Position numbers and translations under genes: made by a program. From Pseudomonas putida (GTDB lineage: Bacteria; Pseudomonadota; Gammaproteobacteria; Pseudomonadales; Pseudomonadaceae), in NCBI RefSeq assembly GCF_003228315.1, contig NZ_CP029693.1:62001-126000 (forward strand): a stretch of 64,000 nucleotides of DNA. The letters run 5' to 3'. The notes under the pieces were generated by a model that saw only the letters and a program-made list of their open reading frames with translations, was not told the origin of the DNA and searched no databases. This document shows, one piece after another, positions 26,387 through 35,172 of the stretch; position 1 is the stretch's first letter, and every line of letters begins with the position of its first letter.

Positions 26387-26459
26387 CTGACTGGCTCCTT
26401 GTTGTCGGGCGTCGCGAAGGGCGAACAAGGGCCATGTTCAAAGGTGGGCTGCAAAAACG

Positions 26460-26480
26460 CGCCACCCGGATCAGGTGGCG
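26460..26480 (-). promoter_or_regulatory. Shared palindromic operator, site a (sulfatase gene)
   Basis: Read toward the sulfatase gene the core is CCACCTGATCCGGGTGG within CG-CCACC...GGTGG-CG, 73 bp before the start codon. The same palindrome occurs before six other units in 26-47 kb, so this is a real shared site and not a terminator. Confidence 0.75.
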
Positions 26481-26493
26481 GAACACACATCCC

Positions 26494-26595
26494 CTGCAGG
26501 AGCGAGCCTGCTCGCGAAAAACGCCCGGACACCGCGATCATTCAGGCAGGTCGCGTCATCGTTGACGTCCATCGCGAGCAGGCTCGCTCCCACAG
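26494..26595. repeat. REPIN (inverted REP pair)
   Basis: Inverted REP pair between the sulfatase operator and the end of the SDR gene. Confidence 0.9.
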
Positions 26596-26598
26596 TGT

Positions 26599-27423
26599 TT
26601 ATTGCAGGTTGCCCGCCACCGCGATGGTCTGCGCAGTGATGTAGTTCGACTCCGGCGAGCAGAACAGGTACACCGCGTCAGCCGCTTCCTGCACCGTGCC
26701 CGGACGGCCCAGCGGGTTGCGCTGGGCGAAGGACTTGGCCGCCTCCGGGCTGATGCCGACGCGGATGTCGCGACCTTCGATGTTCACTGTCGCACCGGCG
26801 TGGGCATCAGCCTTGGTCATGCGGGTTTCGATGAAACCGAAGGCCACGGCGTTGACGTTGACCTTGAAGCGCCCCCATTCGCGCGCCAGGGCGCGGGTCA
26901 TGCCGATCACGCCGGCCTTGGCCGAGGAGTAGTTCATCTGCCCGGCGTTGCCGTTGAGGGCCGACACCGAGGAAATGTTCACCACCTTGCGGAACACTTC
27001 GCGCTCGGCGGCGGCATCCGCCTGGGCCTGGGCCTTGATGATCGGGTAGGCGGCTCGCAGGATGCGGAACGGCGCGGTCATGTGGCAGTCGAGGATCGCG
27101 TACCACTGCTCGTCGCTCATCTTCTGGATCACGTCGTCCCAGGTGTAGCCGGCGTTGTTGACGATGATGTCGATGGCGCCGAAGTTGTCCATCGCGGTCT
27201 TGACGTAGCGGTCGCCGAAATCCGGGGCGCTGACGTTGCCGTGGCACACGGCGGCTTCACCGCCCAGCTTGCGAATCATTTCCGCGGTCTCGTGGGCCGG
27301 GTCGGCGTCCAGGTCGTTGATCACGATGCGCGCGCCTTCGCTGGCCAGTTTCAGGGCGATCTGCTGACCGATGCCGCGACCGGAACCGGTGACCAGTGCG
27401 ACTTTGCCTTCGAGTTTTGCCAT
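26599..27423 (-). CDS. SDR-family 3-hydroxyacyl-CoA dehydrogenase-like
   Basis: 274-residue classical short-chain dehydrogenase. The cofactor site TGSGRGIG is at 12-19, NNAG at 89-92, the catalytic Ser in SSVSALNG at about 151-154, and Tyr165-x3-Lys169. An inserted AQAQADAAAEREVF stretch before the Ser makes it longer than FabG. It is the last gene of a five-gene unit transcribed from about 30.7 kb (acyl-CoA dehydrogenase, thiolase, two MaoC-type genes, this). In that setting it most likely oxidises the 3-hydroxyacyl-CoA formed by the hydratase pair. Confidence 0.85.
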   Translation of the reverse strand: MAKLEGKVALVTGSGRGIGQQIALKLASEGARIVINDLDADPAHETAEMIRKLGGEAAVCHGNVSAPDFGDRYVKTAMDNFGAIDIIVNNAGYTWDDVIQKMSDEQWYAILDCHMTAPFRILRAAYPIIKAQAQADAAAEREVFRKVVNISSVSALNGNAGQMNYSSAKAGVIGMTRALAREWGRFKVNVNAVAFGFIETRMTKADAHAGATVNIEGRDIRVGISPEAAKSFAQRNPLGRPGTVQEAADAVYLFCSPESNYITAQTIAVAGNLQ

Positions 27424-27453
27424 GGGGTGTTGCTCCTCAATTCCTGGGTTTGT

Positions 27454-27870
27454 TTACAGAGCGATCACGGCGTCACCAACGATCTTGGTCTCGCCGTATT
27501 GGTTGGTGGTGCGTACTTCGACCTTGATCCGTTGCTCGCCGTCGATCTCGAAGCGGTCAACCACGGTGCCGGTGCAGGTGATCTGATGGCCCAGGTGGGT
27601 GATGCCGAGAAAGCGCACGCCAAATTCGCGCAACTGGCGCTGATCGACCCATTGGGTCAGCAGGCGGCCGAGGTAAGCCATCGACAACATGCCGTGGGCG
27701 AACACGTCGGGCATGCCGGCTCTACGTGCGTAATCGGTGTCGATGTGAATGGCGTTGTGATCCCCCGAGGCACCGGCGAACAGGGCCAGGGTGGTGCGGT
27801 TGATCGGTGGCAGGGCCAAGGGCGGCAGGCTGTCGCCGATGTTGATTTTTTCCAGGCTTATCGCGTTCAT
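27454..27870 (-). CDS. MaoC-type enoyl-CoA hydratase, catalytic subunit
   Basis: 138-residue hot-dog protein. The hydratase-2 motif FAGASGDHNAIHID contains Asp37 and His42, the catalytic pair of R-specific enoyl-CoA hydratases. It lies 15 bp after a second hot-dog gene that lacks these residues. This matches the heterodimeric ChsH1-ChsH2 type of hydratase of steroid side-chain catabolism, in which only one subunit is catalytic. The hydrated substrate is therefore expected to be bulky, but this is an inference. Confidence 0.87.
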   Translation of the reverse strand: MNAISLEKINIGDSLPPLALPPINRTTLALFAGASGDHNAIHIDTDYARRAGMPDVFAHGMLSMAYLGRLLTQWVDQRQLREFGVRFLGITHLGHQITCTGTVVDRFEIDGEQRIKVEVRTTNQYGETKIVGDAVIAL

Positions 27871-27885
27871 CAGGTTCTCTCCGCT

Positions 27886-28326
27886 TCAGCTGTTGCGCTG
27901 CACAAGCACGCTGCGCAAGTCCGCGACGTGCTCGCCATGCTGATTGGTGACGCGGGTTTCGCGGACCACGAACTCCAGGGCGCCGCCTTTCTTGTCGTAG
28001 ATGTGGGCGATGCGCACATCGAAGCGCAACGTGTCGCCGGCGTAGGCCATGCGGTGATAACGGAAGGACTCTTCACCGTGCAGGATGCGTGCGGTGACGA
28101 TCCCCAGTTCGTCGCGCCAGGCGTTGGACGGGATCTGGAACTCCAGCGAAAACAGGAAGGTCGGCGGCAACGGCAGGTTGGGGTAACCGGCGTCGCGGGC
28201 GGCCTGTTCGTTGAAATAGATCGGGTTGGTTTCCCCGGTGGCCTTGGCGAAAAAGCGCAATTGCCCGGCTTCGGCGGTGGCGAGGAAGGTCGGCAACTGT
28301 CTGCCGATGTGTTTCTTGTCGATCAT
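27886..28326 (-). CDS. MaoC-N/FAS1-type dehydratase domain protein, non-catalytic partner
   Basis: 146-residue single hot-dog domain of the FAS1-like dehydratase (MaoC_dehydrat_N) type. Where the partner has GDHNAIH, this protein has GETNPIYF, so Asp and His of the active site are replaced by Glu and Tyr. It is probably the substrate-binding subunit of a heterodimer with the next gene. Unlike mycobacterial ChsH2 it carries no DUF35 domain. Gap to the downstream gene is 15 bp. Confidence 0.84.
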   Translation of the reverse strand: MIDKKHIGRQLPTFLATAEAGQLRFFAKATGETNPIYFNEQAARDAGYPNLPLPPTFLFSLEFQIPSNAWRDELGIVTARILHGEESFRYHRMAYAGDTLRFDVRIAHIYDKKGGALEFVVRETRVTNQHGEHVADLRSVLVQRNS

Positions 28327-28355
28327 CCGGATGGCTCCTTTGATTCCCGGGCGTG

Positions 28356-29540
28356 TCAGTTTTTCTGGTACACGGTCACCACGCAGGCGCCGCCCAGGCC
28401 GAGGTTGTGCTGCACGGCAATGCGCGCGTTCTGCACCTGGCGCTGCTCGGCGGTGCCACGCAGCTGGTGGGTCAGTTCAAAGCACTGGGCCAGGCCGGTG
28501 GCGCCCAGCGGGTGGCCCTTGGAGAGCAGGCCGCCGGACGGGTTGGTCACCCATTCACCGCCATAGGTGTTGTCGCCATCGCAGACCAGTTGCTCGCCCG
28601 CGCCTTCGGCGCACAGGCCCAGGCCTTCGTAGGTCAGCAGTTCGTTCTGGGCGAAACAGTCGTGCAGTTCGATGACGTCGATGTCTTTCGGACCGATGCC
28701 GGCCTGGTTGTAGGCGATGTCGGCGGCCATGCGGGTCATGTCGAAACCGACCACGCGGATCATGTCCTTGGCGTCGTAGGTGCTCGGCAGGTCGGTGGTG
28801 AGGGCCTGGCCGGCCATCAACACATCGGTGCGCAGACCGTGCTTTTTCGCGAAGGCTTCAGAGACCACGATCGCGGCGGCGGCGCCACAGGTCGGCGGGC
28901 AGGCCATCAGGCGCGTCAATACGCCTTCCCAGAGCATCGGGGCGGCCAGCACCTCTTCGGTGCTGACCACGTTGCGGAACACCGCCAGCGGGTTGTTGGC
29001 GGCGTGACGGCTGGCCTTGGCGCGGATCTTGGCGAACGTATCGAGGCGGGTGCCGTACTTCTGCATGTGCGCATGGCCGGCGCCGGCAAACTGGCGGATG
29101 GCGGTGGGCAGATCGGGCATGCCCACCAGTTCATTGGTCAGTTTCAGGGCGCGCTCGGTGGCGGGCGCGCGGTCGGTCCAGGCCGACTTCAGGGCCCCCG
29201 GGTTCATCTGTTCGAAACCAAAGGCCAGGGCACAGTCCACCGCACCGCTGGCCACGGCCTGACGAGCGAGGAACAGCGCCGACGAACCGGTGGCGCAATT
29301 GTTGTTGACGTTGACCAGCGGGATGCCGCTCATGCCCACGCGGTACAGGGCCTTCTGGCCGCAGGTGGAGTCGCCGTAGACGTATCCGGCGTAAGCCTGC
29401 TGGATGTCGTTGAAGTCCAGGCCCGAATCGGCCAGGGCCTGGCGGATCGCCTGTTCACCCATGACGTCGTAGGGCTCGTTGGTTCCCGGTTTCTTGAACT
29501 GGATCATGCCGACGCCAGCCACGAATACTTTTTCGCTCAT
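28356..29540 (-). CDS. SCP2-type thiolase (lipid-transfer protein family)
   Basis: 394 residues. The thiolase active-site residues are all visible: nucleophile Cys82 in NNNCATGSSA, His293 in HDCFAQNE, His343 in GGLLSKGHPLGATG, and a second Cys386 in GLGGACVV. It belongs to the SCP2-thiolase/Ltp group, which cleaves 3-ketoacyl-CoA, or 3-hydroxyacyl-CoA by retro-aldol, with branched or bulky chains. The usual DUF35 partner gene is not adjacent. It is paralogous to the gene at 39727. Second gene of the unit, 28 bp after the acyl-CoA dehydrogenase. Confidence 0.87.
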   Translation of the reverse strand: MSEKVFVAGVGMIQFKKPGTNEPYDVMGEQAIRQALADSGLDFNDIQQAYAGYVYGDSTCGQKALYRVGMSGIPLVNVNNNCATGSSALFLARQAVASGAVDCALAFGFEQMNPGALKSAWTDRAPATERALKLTNELVGMPDLPTAIRQFAGAGHAHMQKYGTRLDTFAKIRAKASRHAANNPLAVFRNVVSTEEVLAAPMLWEGVLTRLMACPPTCGAAAAIVVSEAFAKKHGLRTDVLMAGQALTTDLPSTYDAKDMIRVVGFDMTRMAADIAYNQAGIGPKDIDVIELHDCFAQNELLTYEGLGLCAEGAGEQLVCDGDNTYGGEWVTNPSGGLLSKGHPLGATGLAQCFELTHQLRGTAEQRQVQNARIAVQHNLGLGGACVVTVYQKN

Positions 29541-29568
29541 CGTGTTTTTCCTTGTTGTTTTTGAGGGG

Positions 29569-30708
29569 TCAGAGCTTGCGCGCGATCAATTCGCGCATGA
29601 CTTCACTGGTGCCGCCGTAGATGCGATTGACGCGCATATCGACGAACGCGCGGGCGATCGGGTACTCCATCATGTAGCCGTAGCCGCCGTGCAGCTGGAC
29701 CATGTCGTCGATGCATTTCCACAAGGTTTCGGTGGTGTAGAGCTTGGCGATGGCGGCTTCTTCGAGGGTCAGGCGCCGGCGCATGTGTTCGCCCAGGTAG
29801 TGATCGACCATGACCCGCATGGCGGTGGCCTGGGCCTTGATGTCGGCGAGCTTGAACTTGCTGTTCTGGAAGTCCCACACGGTCTGGTTGAAGGCCTTGC
29901 GGTCCTTGACGTATTCGGTGGTCTGTTCCAGCAGGCGCTCGAGTTTGGCGGCGGCGGAGATGGCGATGGAGAAGCGTTCCTGGGGCAGTTCGCCCATCAG
30001 GTAGGTGAAGCCCTGGCCTTCTTCGCCGATGCGGTTGGCCACCGGCACGCGGACGTTGTCGAAGAACAGCTCGGCGGTGTCCTGGGCGTGTTGGCCGACC
30101 TTTTCCAGCTTGCGTCCGTGCTTGAAACCGGCCCGGCTGGCTTCCACGGCGATCAGGCTGATGCCCTTGGCACCGGCGGTTGGATCGGTCTTGCACACCA
30201 CGATCACCAGGTCGGCGGTCAGGCCGTTGCTGATGAAAGTCTTGCTGCCGTTGATCACATACTCGTCGCCATCGCGCACGGCGGTGGTGCGCACGGCCTT
30301 GAGGTCGCTGCCGGTGCCGGGTTCGGTCATGGCGATGGCGAGGATGATCTCGCCGGCGCAGATGCCGGGCAGCCATTTCTGTTTTTGTTCTTCGTTGCCA
30401 CAACGATTGATGTACGGGGCGATGACGTCGGAATGCATGCCGAAGTAAGCGCCGCTGACACCGGCCCGGGCGAACTCTTCGTTGAACACCGCGCTGTGGC
30501 CGAAATCACCGCCGCCGCCACCGTATTCGGTGGGCAGGGTGATGCCGAGCAAGCCTTCGCGACCGGCCTTGAGCCAGGTCTCGCGGTCGACCTGACCGGC
30601 CTTGTCCCACTCGGCCTGGCGCGGCAGGCATTCACGCTCGAAAAAGCGTCGCACGGTGGTGCGGAACATCTCATGGTCGTCGCGGAAAACGGTTCGGGCG
30701 ATGTGCAC
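29569..30708 (-). CDS. Acyl-CoA dehydrogenase
   Basis: 379 residues. FAD-binding acyl-CoA dehydrogenase with AMTEPGTGSDLKAVRTTAVRDGDEYVINGSKTFISNG in the middle beta domain and the C-terminal helical domain ending GGTSEVMRELIARKL. The start is a GTG at 30708: GAGGAG lies seven bases upstream, and the paralog at 38560 begins at the same residue (MHIxRTV). An ATG at 30729 would be upstream of that ribosome-binding site. In the YEGT position of medium-chain enzymes it has YGGT, so the base is probably the Glu in the LLEQTTEYVKDRKAF helix, as in long-chain or isovaleryl enzymes. First gene of the unit with a palindrome 106 bp ahead. Confidence 0.9.
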   Translation of the reverse strand: MHIARTVFRDDHEMFRTTVRRFFERECLPRQAEWDKAGQVDRETWLKAGREGLLGITLPTEYGGGGGDFGHSAVFNEEFARAGVSGAYFGMHSDVIAPYINRCGNEEQKQKWLPGICAGEIILAIAMTEPGTGSDLKAVRTTAVRDGDEYVINGSKTFISNGLTADLVIVVCKTDPTAGAKGISLIAVEASRAGFKHGRKLEKVGQHAQDTAELFFDNVRVPVANRIGEEGQGFTYLMGELPQERFSIAISAAAKLERLLEQTTEYVKDRKAFNQTVWDFQNSKFKLADIKAQATAMRVMVDHYLGEHMRRRLTLEEAAIAKLYTTETLWKCIDDMVQLHGGYGYMMEYPIARAFVDMRVNRIYGGTSEVMRELIARKL

Positions 30709-30814
30709 GCAAGACTCCTCAATGATCATGGACCGGTCTGGGCCGGACGCTGATACAAGGCGCGAGTTGCGCCTGTTGACTGAGGATTACGATAGGGCGG
30801 GGGGCTTGGACGAA

Positions 30815-30835
30815 CGCCACCCGAGGTGGGTGGCG
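30815..30835 (-). promoter_or_regulatory. Shared palindromic operator, site b (acyl-CoA dehydrogenase unit)
   Basis: Arms CGCCACCC and GGGTGGCG are perfect inverted repeats with a different 5-bp centre (GAGGT) from the other sites. 106 bp upstream of the GTG start at 30708. Same arm spacing and total length (21 bp) as sites a, c, d, f and g. Confidence 0.65.
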
Positions 30836-30865
30836 GGGCTTGAATCATCAGGTACAGCACAATCC

Positions 30866-30952
30866 CTGCAGGAGCGAGCCTGCTCGCGATGGCGGTGTGT
30901 CAGTCACCGGTGATGCTGGCTGTGCAGCCTCATCGCGAGCAGGCTCGCTCTC
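30866..30952. repeat. REPIN (inverted REP pair)
   Basis: Inverted REP pair between the acyl-CoA dehydrogenase promoter region and the end of the LAL regulator gene. Confidence 0.88.
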
Positions 30953-30965
30953 GCAATGTTTTTGT

Positions 30966-33770
30966 TTAAGTTTCCCCTTCCTGCGCTTCAAGGTCCCGCA
31001 CCCGCGCCACCGCTTCATCGCGGCTGTTGACGCCGAGCTTGCTGTAGATATGGCTCAGGTGCCATTTCACGGTTTCCGGGGACAGGCCGAGGGCGCGGGC
31101 GATTTTCTTGTTGGGCAGGGCCTGGGCCAGCAGGCGCACGACTTCGATTTCACGCTCGCTCAACGGTTCGATGCCGGTGGCGTGGGGTTTTACCGGCGCC
31201 GTCAGGGTCGGTTTGCCGGTCGATATGGCGGGTGTCGAGACCTGCGCCGCTTGCAGGCGCTCGACATAAAACGCCAGCACCGGGTCCAGATTCTCTTCCT
31301 TGCCGGTGATGTCGCAGATCAGGTCCAGTGCATCGGGATGGGCGTCGAGCAGGCTGCGCAACATGCCCAGGCGTTGCCCGCGGCGCAGCGCTTCCATGAC
31401 CTTGGCACGCGCAATCTGCGGATTGCCACGGCGGGTTTCGATCACGGCGCTCAGCACCATCAGGCGTACCGTGGCCAGCTGCCGACGCTGCAGGTCACAG
31501 GCTTCGGTCAGTCGATCAATGCGTTGCAGCGCACCGTCCAGGTCACCCTGGTGGATCTGCCAGCGCGCCCGGATGTTCTCGGTGAGGATGTTGATTTCCT
31601 TGAATGCGCTGGGTCCGATGTCGCGGTGCCGGGCATCGATCGCTTCCAGCCGGGCCAGTTTGGCCTGGGCGATGGCGGTCTCGCCGAGCAAGGTGTTCCA
31701 GTACACCTGCCAGGTCAGGCAGTAGGCCTGCAAGCGATCCAGGCCCAGCTTGATCGCGTATTCGTCGAGTCGGTCGATAAAGGCGAAGGCTTCCTGCTGG
31801 TTGCCGGCCAGCCACTGCACCTTCCACAGCACCTGGAGGACGCGCAAAACCGAGTCCGGAATGGAGATCCGCTCAAGAATATCGACCCAGCCCGCCAGCA
31901 GTTTGAACGCGGCGTCCAGGTCATTGATTTCGTAGAGCACCTCGCCCAGCAGGGCGGTGGCGAGATAGGTCGCATCGGTCCCGGCCTTTCCGCACTGGGC
32001 GGCTTCATGCAGCACGTCCCGGTAAACCCGCTCCGCCTGCTTCATCTGACCTTCCAGTGCGTGGCTCAAGCCGACCATGCACCGACCCTGGAGACTGCCC
32101 GCCGTAGTACCCAGCAGCGGTTCGCCATTGATCAGCAAGGCCGGGCGGTCGAGTTGCACCTGTCGGGCCCGTTCGTAGTCACCCCGGTGCATGTAGAGCC
32201 AGGACAGGATGTTGAGGCATGAGCCAATGGCGACGGCGTTGCTGCCCGCGGGCGGGTCGAGCAGTTGCGGCAACACCGTCATCGCGGCGTCGGTGTCATC
32301 GCGTTGCAGGGCCAGCGAGGCACGCAGCAGGGCGATCATGAAGCGGTCATGGACGTCACGCTCGGGAACGTCTCTGGACAGTTGCTCGAGGCTTTGGGCG
32401 CAAGCCGCGAAGTCCCGCGCATAAAGCTGCATCCGAGCCTTGAGAATGCGCAGCTTGACCCGCGCCTGTACCTGCTCGAAGGGCAGCAGCCGGACCAGTT
32501 CGATCAACATGCGCAGGTCGCCATGGGCATACAGCGCTTCGGCGTGCTGCTCCACCAGATCGGCAGCGGAGTCGGGGTCGCCGGCCATGACGGCATGGTG
32601 AACCGCTTCGTCCAGGTATTGGTGATCGTGAAACCAGACCCAGGCTCGTGTGTGCACCGCCTGTTGTTCGGTCGTGCTGCGCGAGTCGAAGTATTTGAGC
32701 AAGGTTTCGCGCAGCAGCGGGTGCAGGCGATACCAGGTTTCCCGTCCGGCACTGTCCACCGGGATCAGGAACAGGTTGTCGCGCTCCAGGCGCGCCAACA
32801 GAGTGCTGGCCGAGCTGACGGCCTGCGGATTGCCGCAGAGGGTGGCGCACAGCGAGGCGCAGAAACGGTTGCAGACCGCCATGAGCAGCATCAGGTCCAG
32901 ATCGGTCGGCGTCAGGTGAGACAGCACTTCGACTTCGAAAAACTTCGCGAATGCCTGATCGTCGCGCAGTTGTGTCTGATCGCTGGCCGGTCGGTTTTTC
33001 TTGCGGCTGACCGCCAGCAGCTGCAGCCCGGCCACCCAACCGTCGGTCAGTTCGTGCATCTGCCGGGCGTCATGGGCACTGATGTCGCCCAGTTGGGCCT
33101 TGAGAAACTGTTCGGATTCGGCGGGAGTGAAGCGGAAGTCGTTCAGGTTCAATTCCAGTACCAGCTCCTGGCTGCGCAGGCGCGCCAGGGACAGCGGCAC
33201 GGCACTGCGCGACACCAGCGCCAGGTGCAGGTTGACCGGCGCGTAGTCGATCAGCCATTGCAGGGCCTGGTGGATACCGACGTCGGTCAGGTGGTGCAGG
33301 TCATCGAGCACCAGCACCAGTTCGCGGCCACGGCTGGCGATGCTGCGCACCAGGGTGATGACGGTTCGTTCCACGGCTTCACTGTCGATGCCGCGCCCTT
33401 CCAGCTGGGTGGCTTCGTACACCAGGGACGGCTCGATCTGGCCGAGACTGGCCAGCAGATAATCGAGGAAGCGGGTCAATTCGTTGTCATCGGCGGACAA
33501 CGTCAGCCATGCCACGTCAAAACCCAAGGGCAGCAGCGCCTGGCGCCAGGCGATCAGGGTCGAGGTCTTGCCGCAGCCCGCCGGCCCCTTGAGCACGATG
33601 CAGCGCTGACGGCGCGCCTTGAGCATTTGCTCCTGCAACCTGCCCCGGGAAATCAGGCGTGCGGCACTGCGCGGCGGTATCAGTTTGGTACTGACGATCG
33701 GCGACTGTGTCGGCACCGGGGCCTGACTGGAGGGCGTGTCCGTGGCGCTGGGTTTGCGGGGTTTGTCCAT
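30966..33770 (-). CDS. LuxR-family LAL (MalT-like) ATP-binding regulator 1
   Basis: 934 residues. Large ATP-binding LuxR regulator: Walker A GPAGCGKTS at 62-70, Walker B LVLVLDD at 151-157, a long helical-repeat middle region and a C-terminal LuxR helix-turn-helix (LSEREIEVVRLLAQALPNKKIARALGLSPETVKWHLSHIYSKLGVNSRDEAV). MalT-type proteins bind an inducer, form oligomers with ATP and activate transcription. It is divergent from the alpha-methylacyl-CoA racemase gene with a shared operator in the 197-bp gap. It is the leading candidate to control the surrounding lipid-degradation units. Confidence 0.9.
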   Translation of the reverse strand: MDKPRKPSATDTPSSQAPVPTQSPIVSTKLIPPRSAARLISRGRLQEQMLKARRQRCIVLKGPAGCGKTSTLIAWRQALLPLGFDVAWLTLSADDNELTRFLDYLLASLGQIEPSLVYEATQLEGRGIDSEAVERTVITLVRSIASRGRELVLVLDDLHHLTDVGIHQALQWLIDYAPVNLHLALVSRSAVPLSLARLRSQELVLELNLNDFRFTPAESEQFLKAQLGDISAHDARQMHELTDGWVAGLQLLAVSRKKNRPASDQTQLRDDQAFAKFFEVEVLSHLTPTDLDLMLLMAVCNRFCASLCATLCGNPQAVSSASTLLARLERDNLFLIPVDSAGRETWYRLHPLLRETLLKYFDSRSTTEQQAVHTRAWVWFHDHQYLDEAVHHAVMAGDPDSAADLVEQHAEALYAHGDLRMLIELVRLLPFEQVQARVKLRILKARMQLYARDFAACAQSLEQLSRDVPERDVHDRFMIALLRASLALQRDDTDAAMTVLPQLLDPPAGSNAVAIGSCLNILSWLYMHRGDYERARQVQLDRPALLINGEPLLGTTAGSLQGRCMVGLSHALEGQMKQAERVYRDVLHEAAQCGKAGTDATYLATALLGEVLYEINDLDAAFKLLAGWVDILERISIPDSVLRVLQVLWKVQWLAGNQQEAFAFIDRLDEYAIKLGLDRLQAYCLTWQVYWNTLLGETAIAQAKLARLEAIDARHRDIGPSAFKEINILTENIRARWQIHQGDLDGALQRIDRLTEACDLQRRQLATVRLMVLSAVIETRRGNPQIARAKVMEALRRGQRLGMLRSLLDAHPDALDLICDITGKEENLDPVLAFYVERLQAAQVSTPAISTGKPTLTAPVKPHATGIEPLSEREIEVVRLLAQALPNKKIARALGLSPETVKWHLSHIYSKLGVNSRDEAVARVRDLEAQEGET

Positions 33771-33861
33771 AAGTGATCCGAATCTTTTTTATTTTGGGAA
33801 TGCACTGAATCCATTCGAGTGTAACCCAGAGCTTCAAAGACATGACCCCGTGTCGGGCGTC

Positions 33862-33882
33862 CGCCACCCGATGCGGGTGGTG
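33862..33882. promoter_or_regulatory. Shared palindromic operator, site c (LAL1/CaiB divergent region)
   Basis: Core CCACCCGATGCGGGTGG with flanks CG and TG. It lies 91 bp from the LAL1 start and 85 bp from the racemase start, so both could be regulated from it. Confidence 0.75.
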
Positions 33883-33967
33883 GTCGGCAGTAACGGGATT
33901 GATCTACTGGACGGCATAAAAACAGGAGTGCTGCCTGGCGCTCCATCAGAACAACGGAGCGGCAGCA

Positions 33968-35122
33968 ATGGGTGTACTGAGCGGCATTCGAGTGGTGGAG
34001 TTTGAAGCAATCGGCCCGGCGCCCTTTGGCACGATGCTGCTGGCGGACATGGGCGCCGACGTGGTGCGCATCGACCGCCCGGTCAAGGCCAGTGATCTGG
34101 GGCCACGGTTTGAAGGCAAGCGCGCGGACATCACCGGTCGCAATCGTCGCTCGGTGACTCTGGACCTGAAACACCCGGACAGTGTCGCCGTTGCCCTGGA
34201 ACTGATCGAGCGCGCCGACGTGCTGATTGAAGGTTTCCGTCCGGGCACCCTGGAGCGGCTGGGCCTGGGGCCCGACGTGGTGCTGGCGCGCAACCCGCGC
34301 CTGGTCTATGCGCGCATGACTGGCTGGGGCCAGACCGGACCGATGGCCGAGCGCGCCGGGCATGACTTGAACTACATCGCCTTGTCGGGTGTGTTGTCAG
34401 GGATCGGCCCGGCCGGTGGCCGCCCGGTGCCGCCGCTCAATCTGTTGGGAGACTACGGTGGCGGCGGCATGCTGCTGGCCATGGGCGTGCTGGCAGCGCT
34501 GGTCAACGTGCAGCGTGGCGGGGAAGGGCAAGTGGTGGATGCGGCCATGACCGAAGGCGCGGCGCAGTTGGGTTCGGTGATCTGGGGCCTGCTGGCCGGT
34601 GGGCACTGGAACGAGCAGCGCGGCAGCAACCTGCTCGATGGCGGCGCGCCCTGGTACGACACCTACCAAACCCTCGACGGGCAGTACATGTCGATCGGGC
34701 CGATCGAGTCGCGCTTCTATGCGCGGATGCTGGAAATACTCGAACTGGCGGACGCGGATCTGCCTCCTCAACACGATCGTTCCGGCTGGCCGGCATTGCG
34801 TGAAGCCTTCACCCGGGCATTCCTGAGCCGCACCCGTGATCAATGGGCCGAAGCCTTTGCCGACAGTGACGCCTGCGTTGCCCCGGTGCTGGGTTTTGCC
34901 GAGGCCGCCGGGCATCCCCACAGCCGCGCCCGGGGCAGCTTCATCGAGGTCGATGGCGTCGTGCAGCCGGCGCCGGCACCCCGTTTCCTCGGCACGCCCA
35001 CGGCGCAACCGCGCCCGGCCCCCGAACGTGGCGAGCACGGTCGAGCCGCGCTGCACGACTGGGGTTTCGATGCTGCGGCCATCGAGCGCCTGCGCGGACA
35101 GGGCCTGGGCTTGAAGGCCTGA
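33968..35122 (+). CDS. Alpha-methylacyl-CoA racemase (CaiB/BaiF family III CoA-transferase fold)
   Basis: 384 residues. LSGIRVVEFEAIGPAPFGTMLLADMGADVVRIDRP is the opening of the AMACR branch, with RAGHDLNYIALSG and NLLGDYGGGGMLLAMGVLAALV supplying the catalytic His and Asp of the racemases. It interconverts (2R)- and (2S)-2-methylacyl-CoA, needed before (S)-specific acyl-CoA dehydrogenases act on chains with alpha-methyl branches. This is the strongest single clue that the pathway substrate is methyl-branched, for example isoprenoid or sterol side chain. First gene of a +strand unit with enoyl-CoA hydratase and acyl-CoA ligase. Confidence 0.86.
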   Translation: MGVLSGIRVVEFEAIGPAPFGTMLLADMGADVVRIDRPVKASDLGPRFEGKRADITGRNRRSVTLDLKHPDSVAVALELIERADVLIEGFRPGTLERLGLGPDVVLARNPRLVYARMTGWGQTGPMAERAGHDLNYIALSGVLSGIGPAGGRPVPPLNLLGDYGGGGMLLAMGVLAALVNVQRGGEGQVVDAAMTEGAAQLGSVIWGLLAGGHWNEQRGSNLLDGGAPWYDTYQTLDGQYMSIGPIESRFYARMLEILELADADLPPQHDRSGWPALREAFTRAFLSRTRDQWAEAFADSDACVAPVLGFAEAAGHPHSRARGSFIEVDGVVQPAPAPRFLGTPTAQPRPAPERGEHGRAALHDWGFDAAAIERLRGQGLGLKA

Positions 35123-35172
35123 ACGCCCGCGAAACAACAAAAACAACATTGCGCAGCGCAGGAGTCAGGCCC

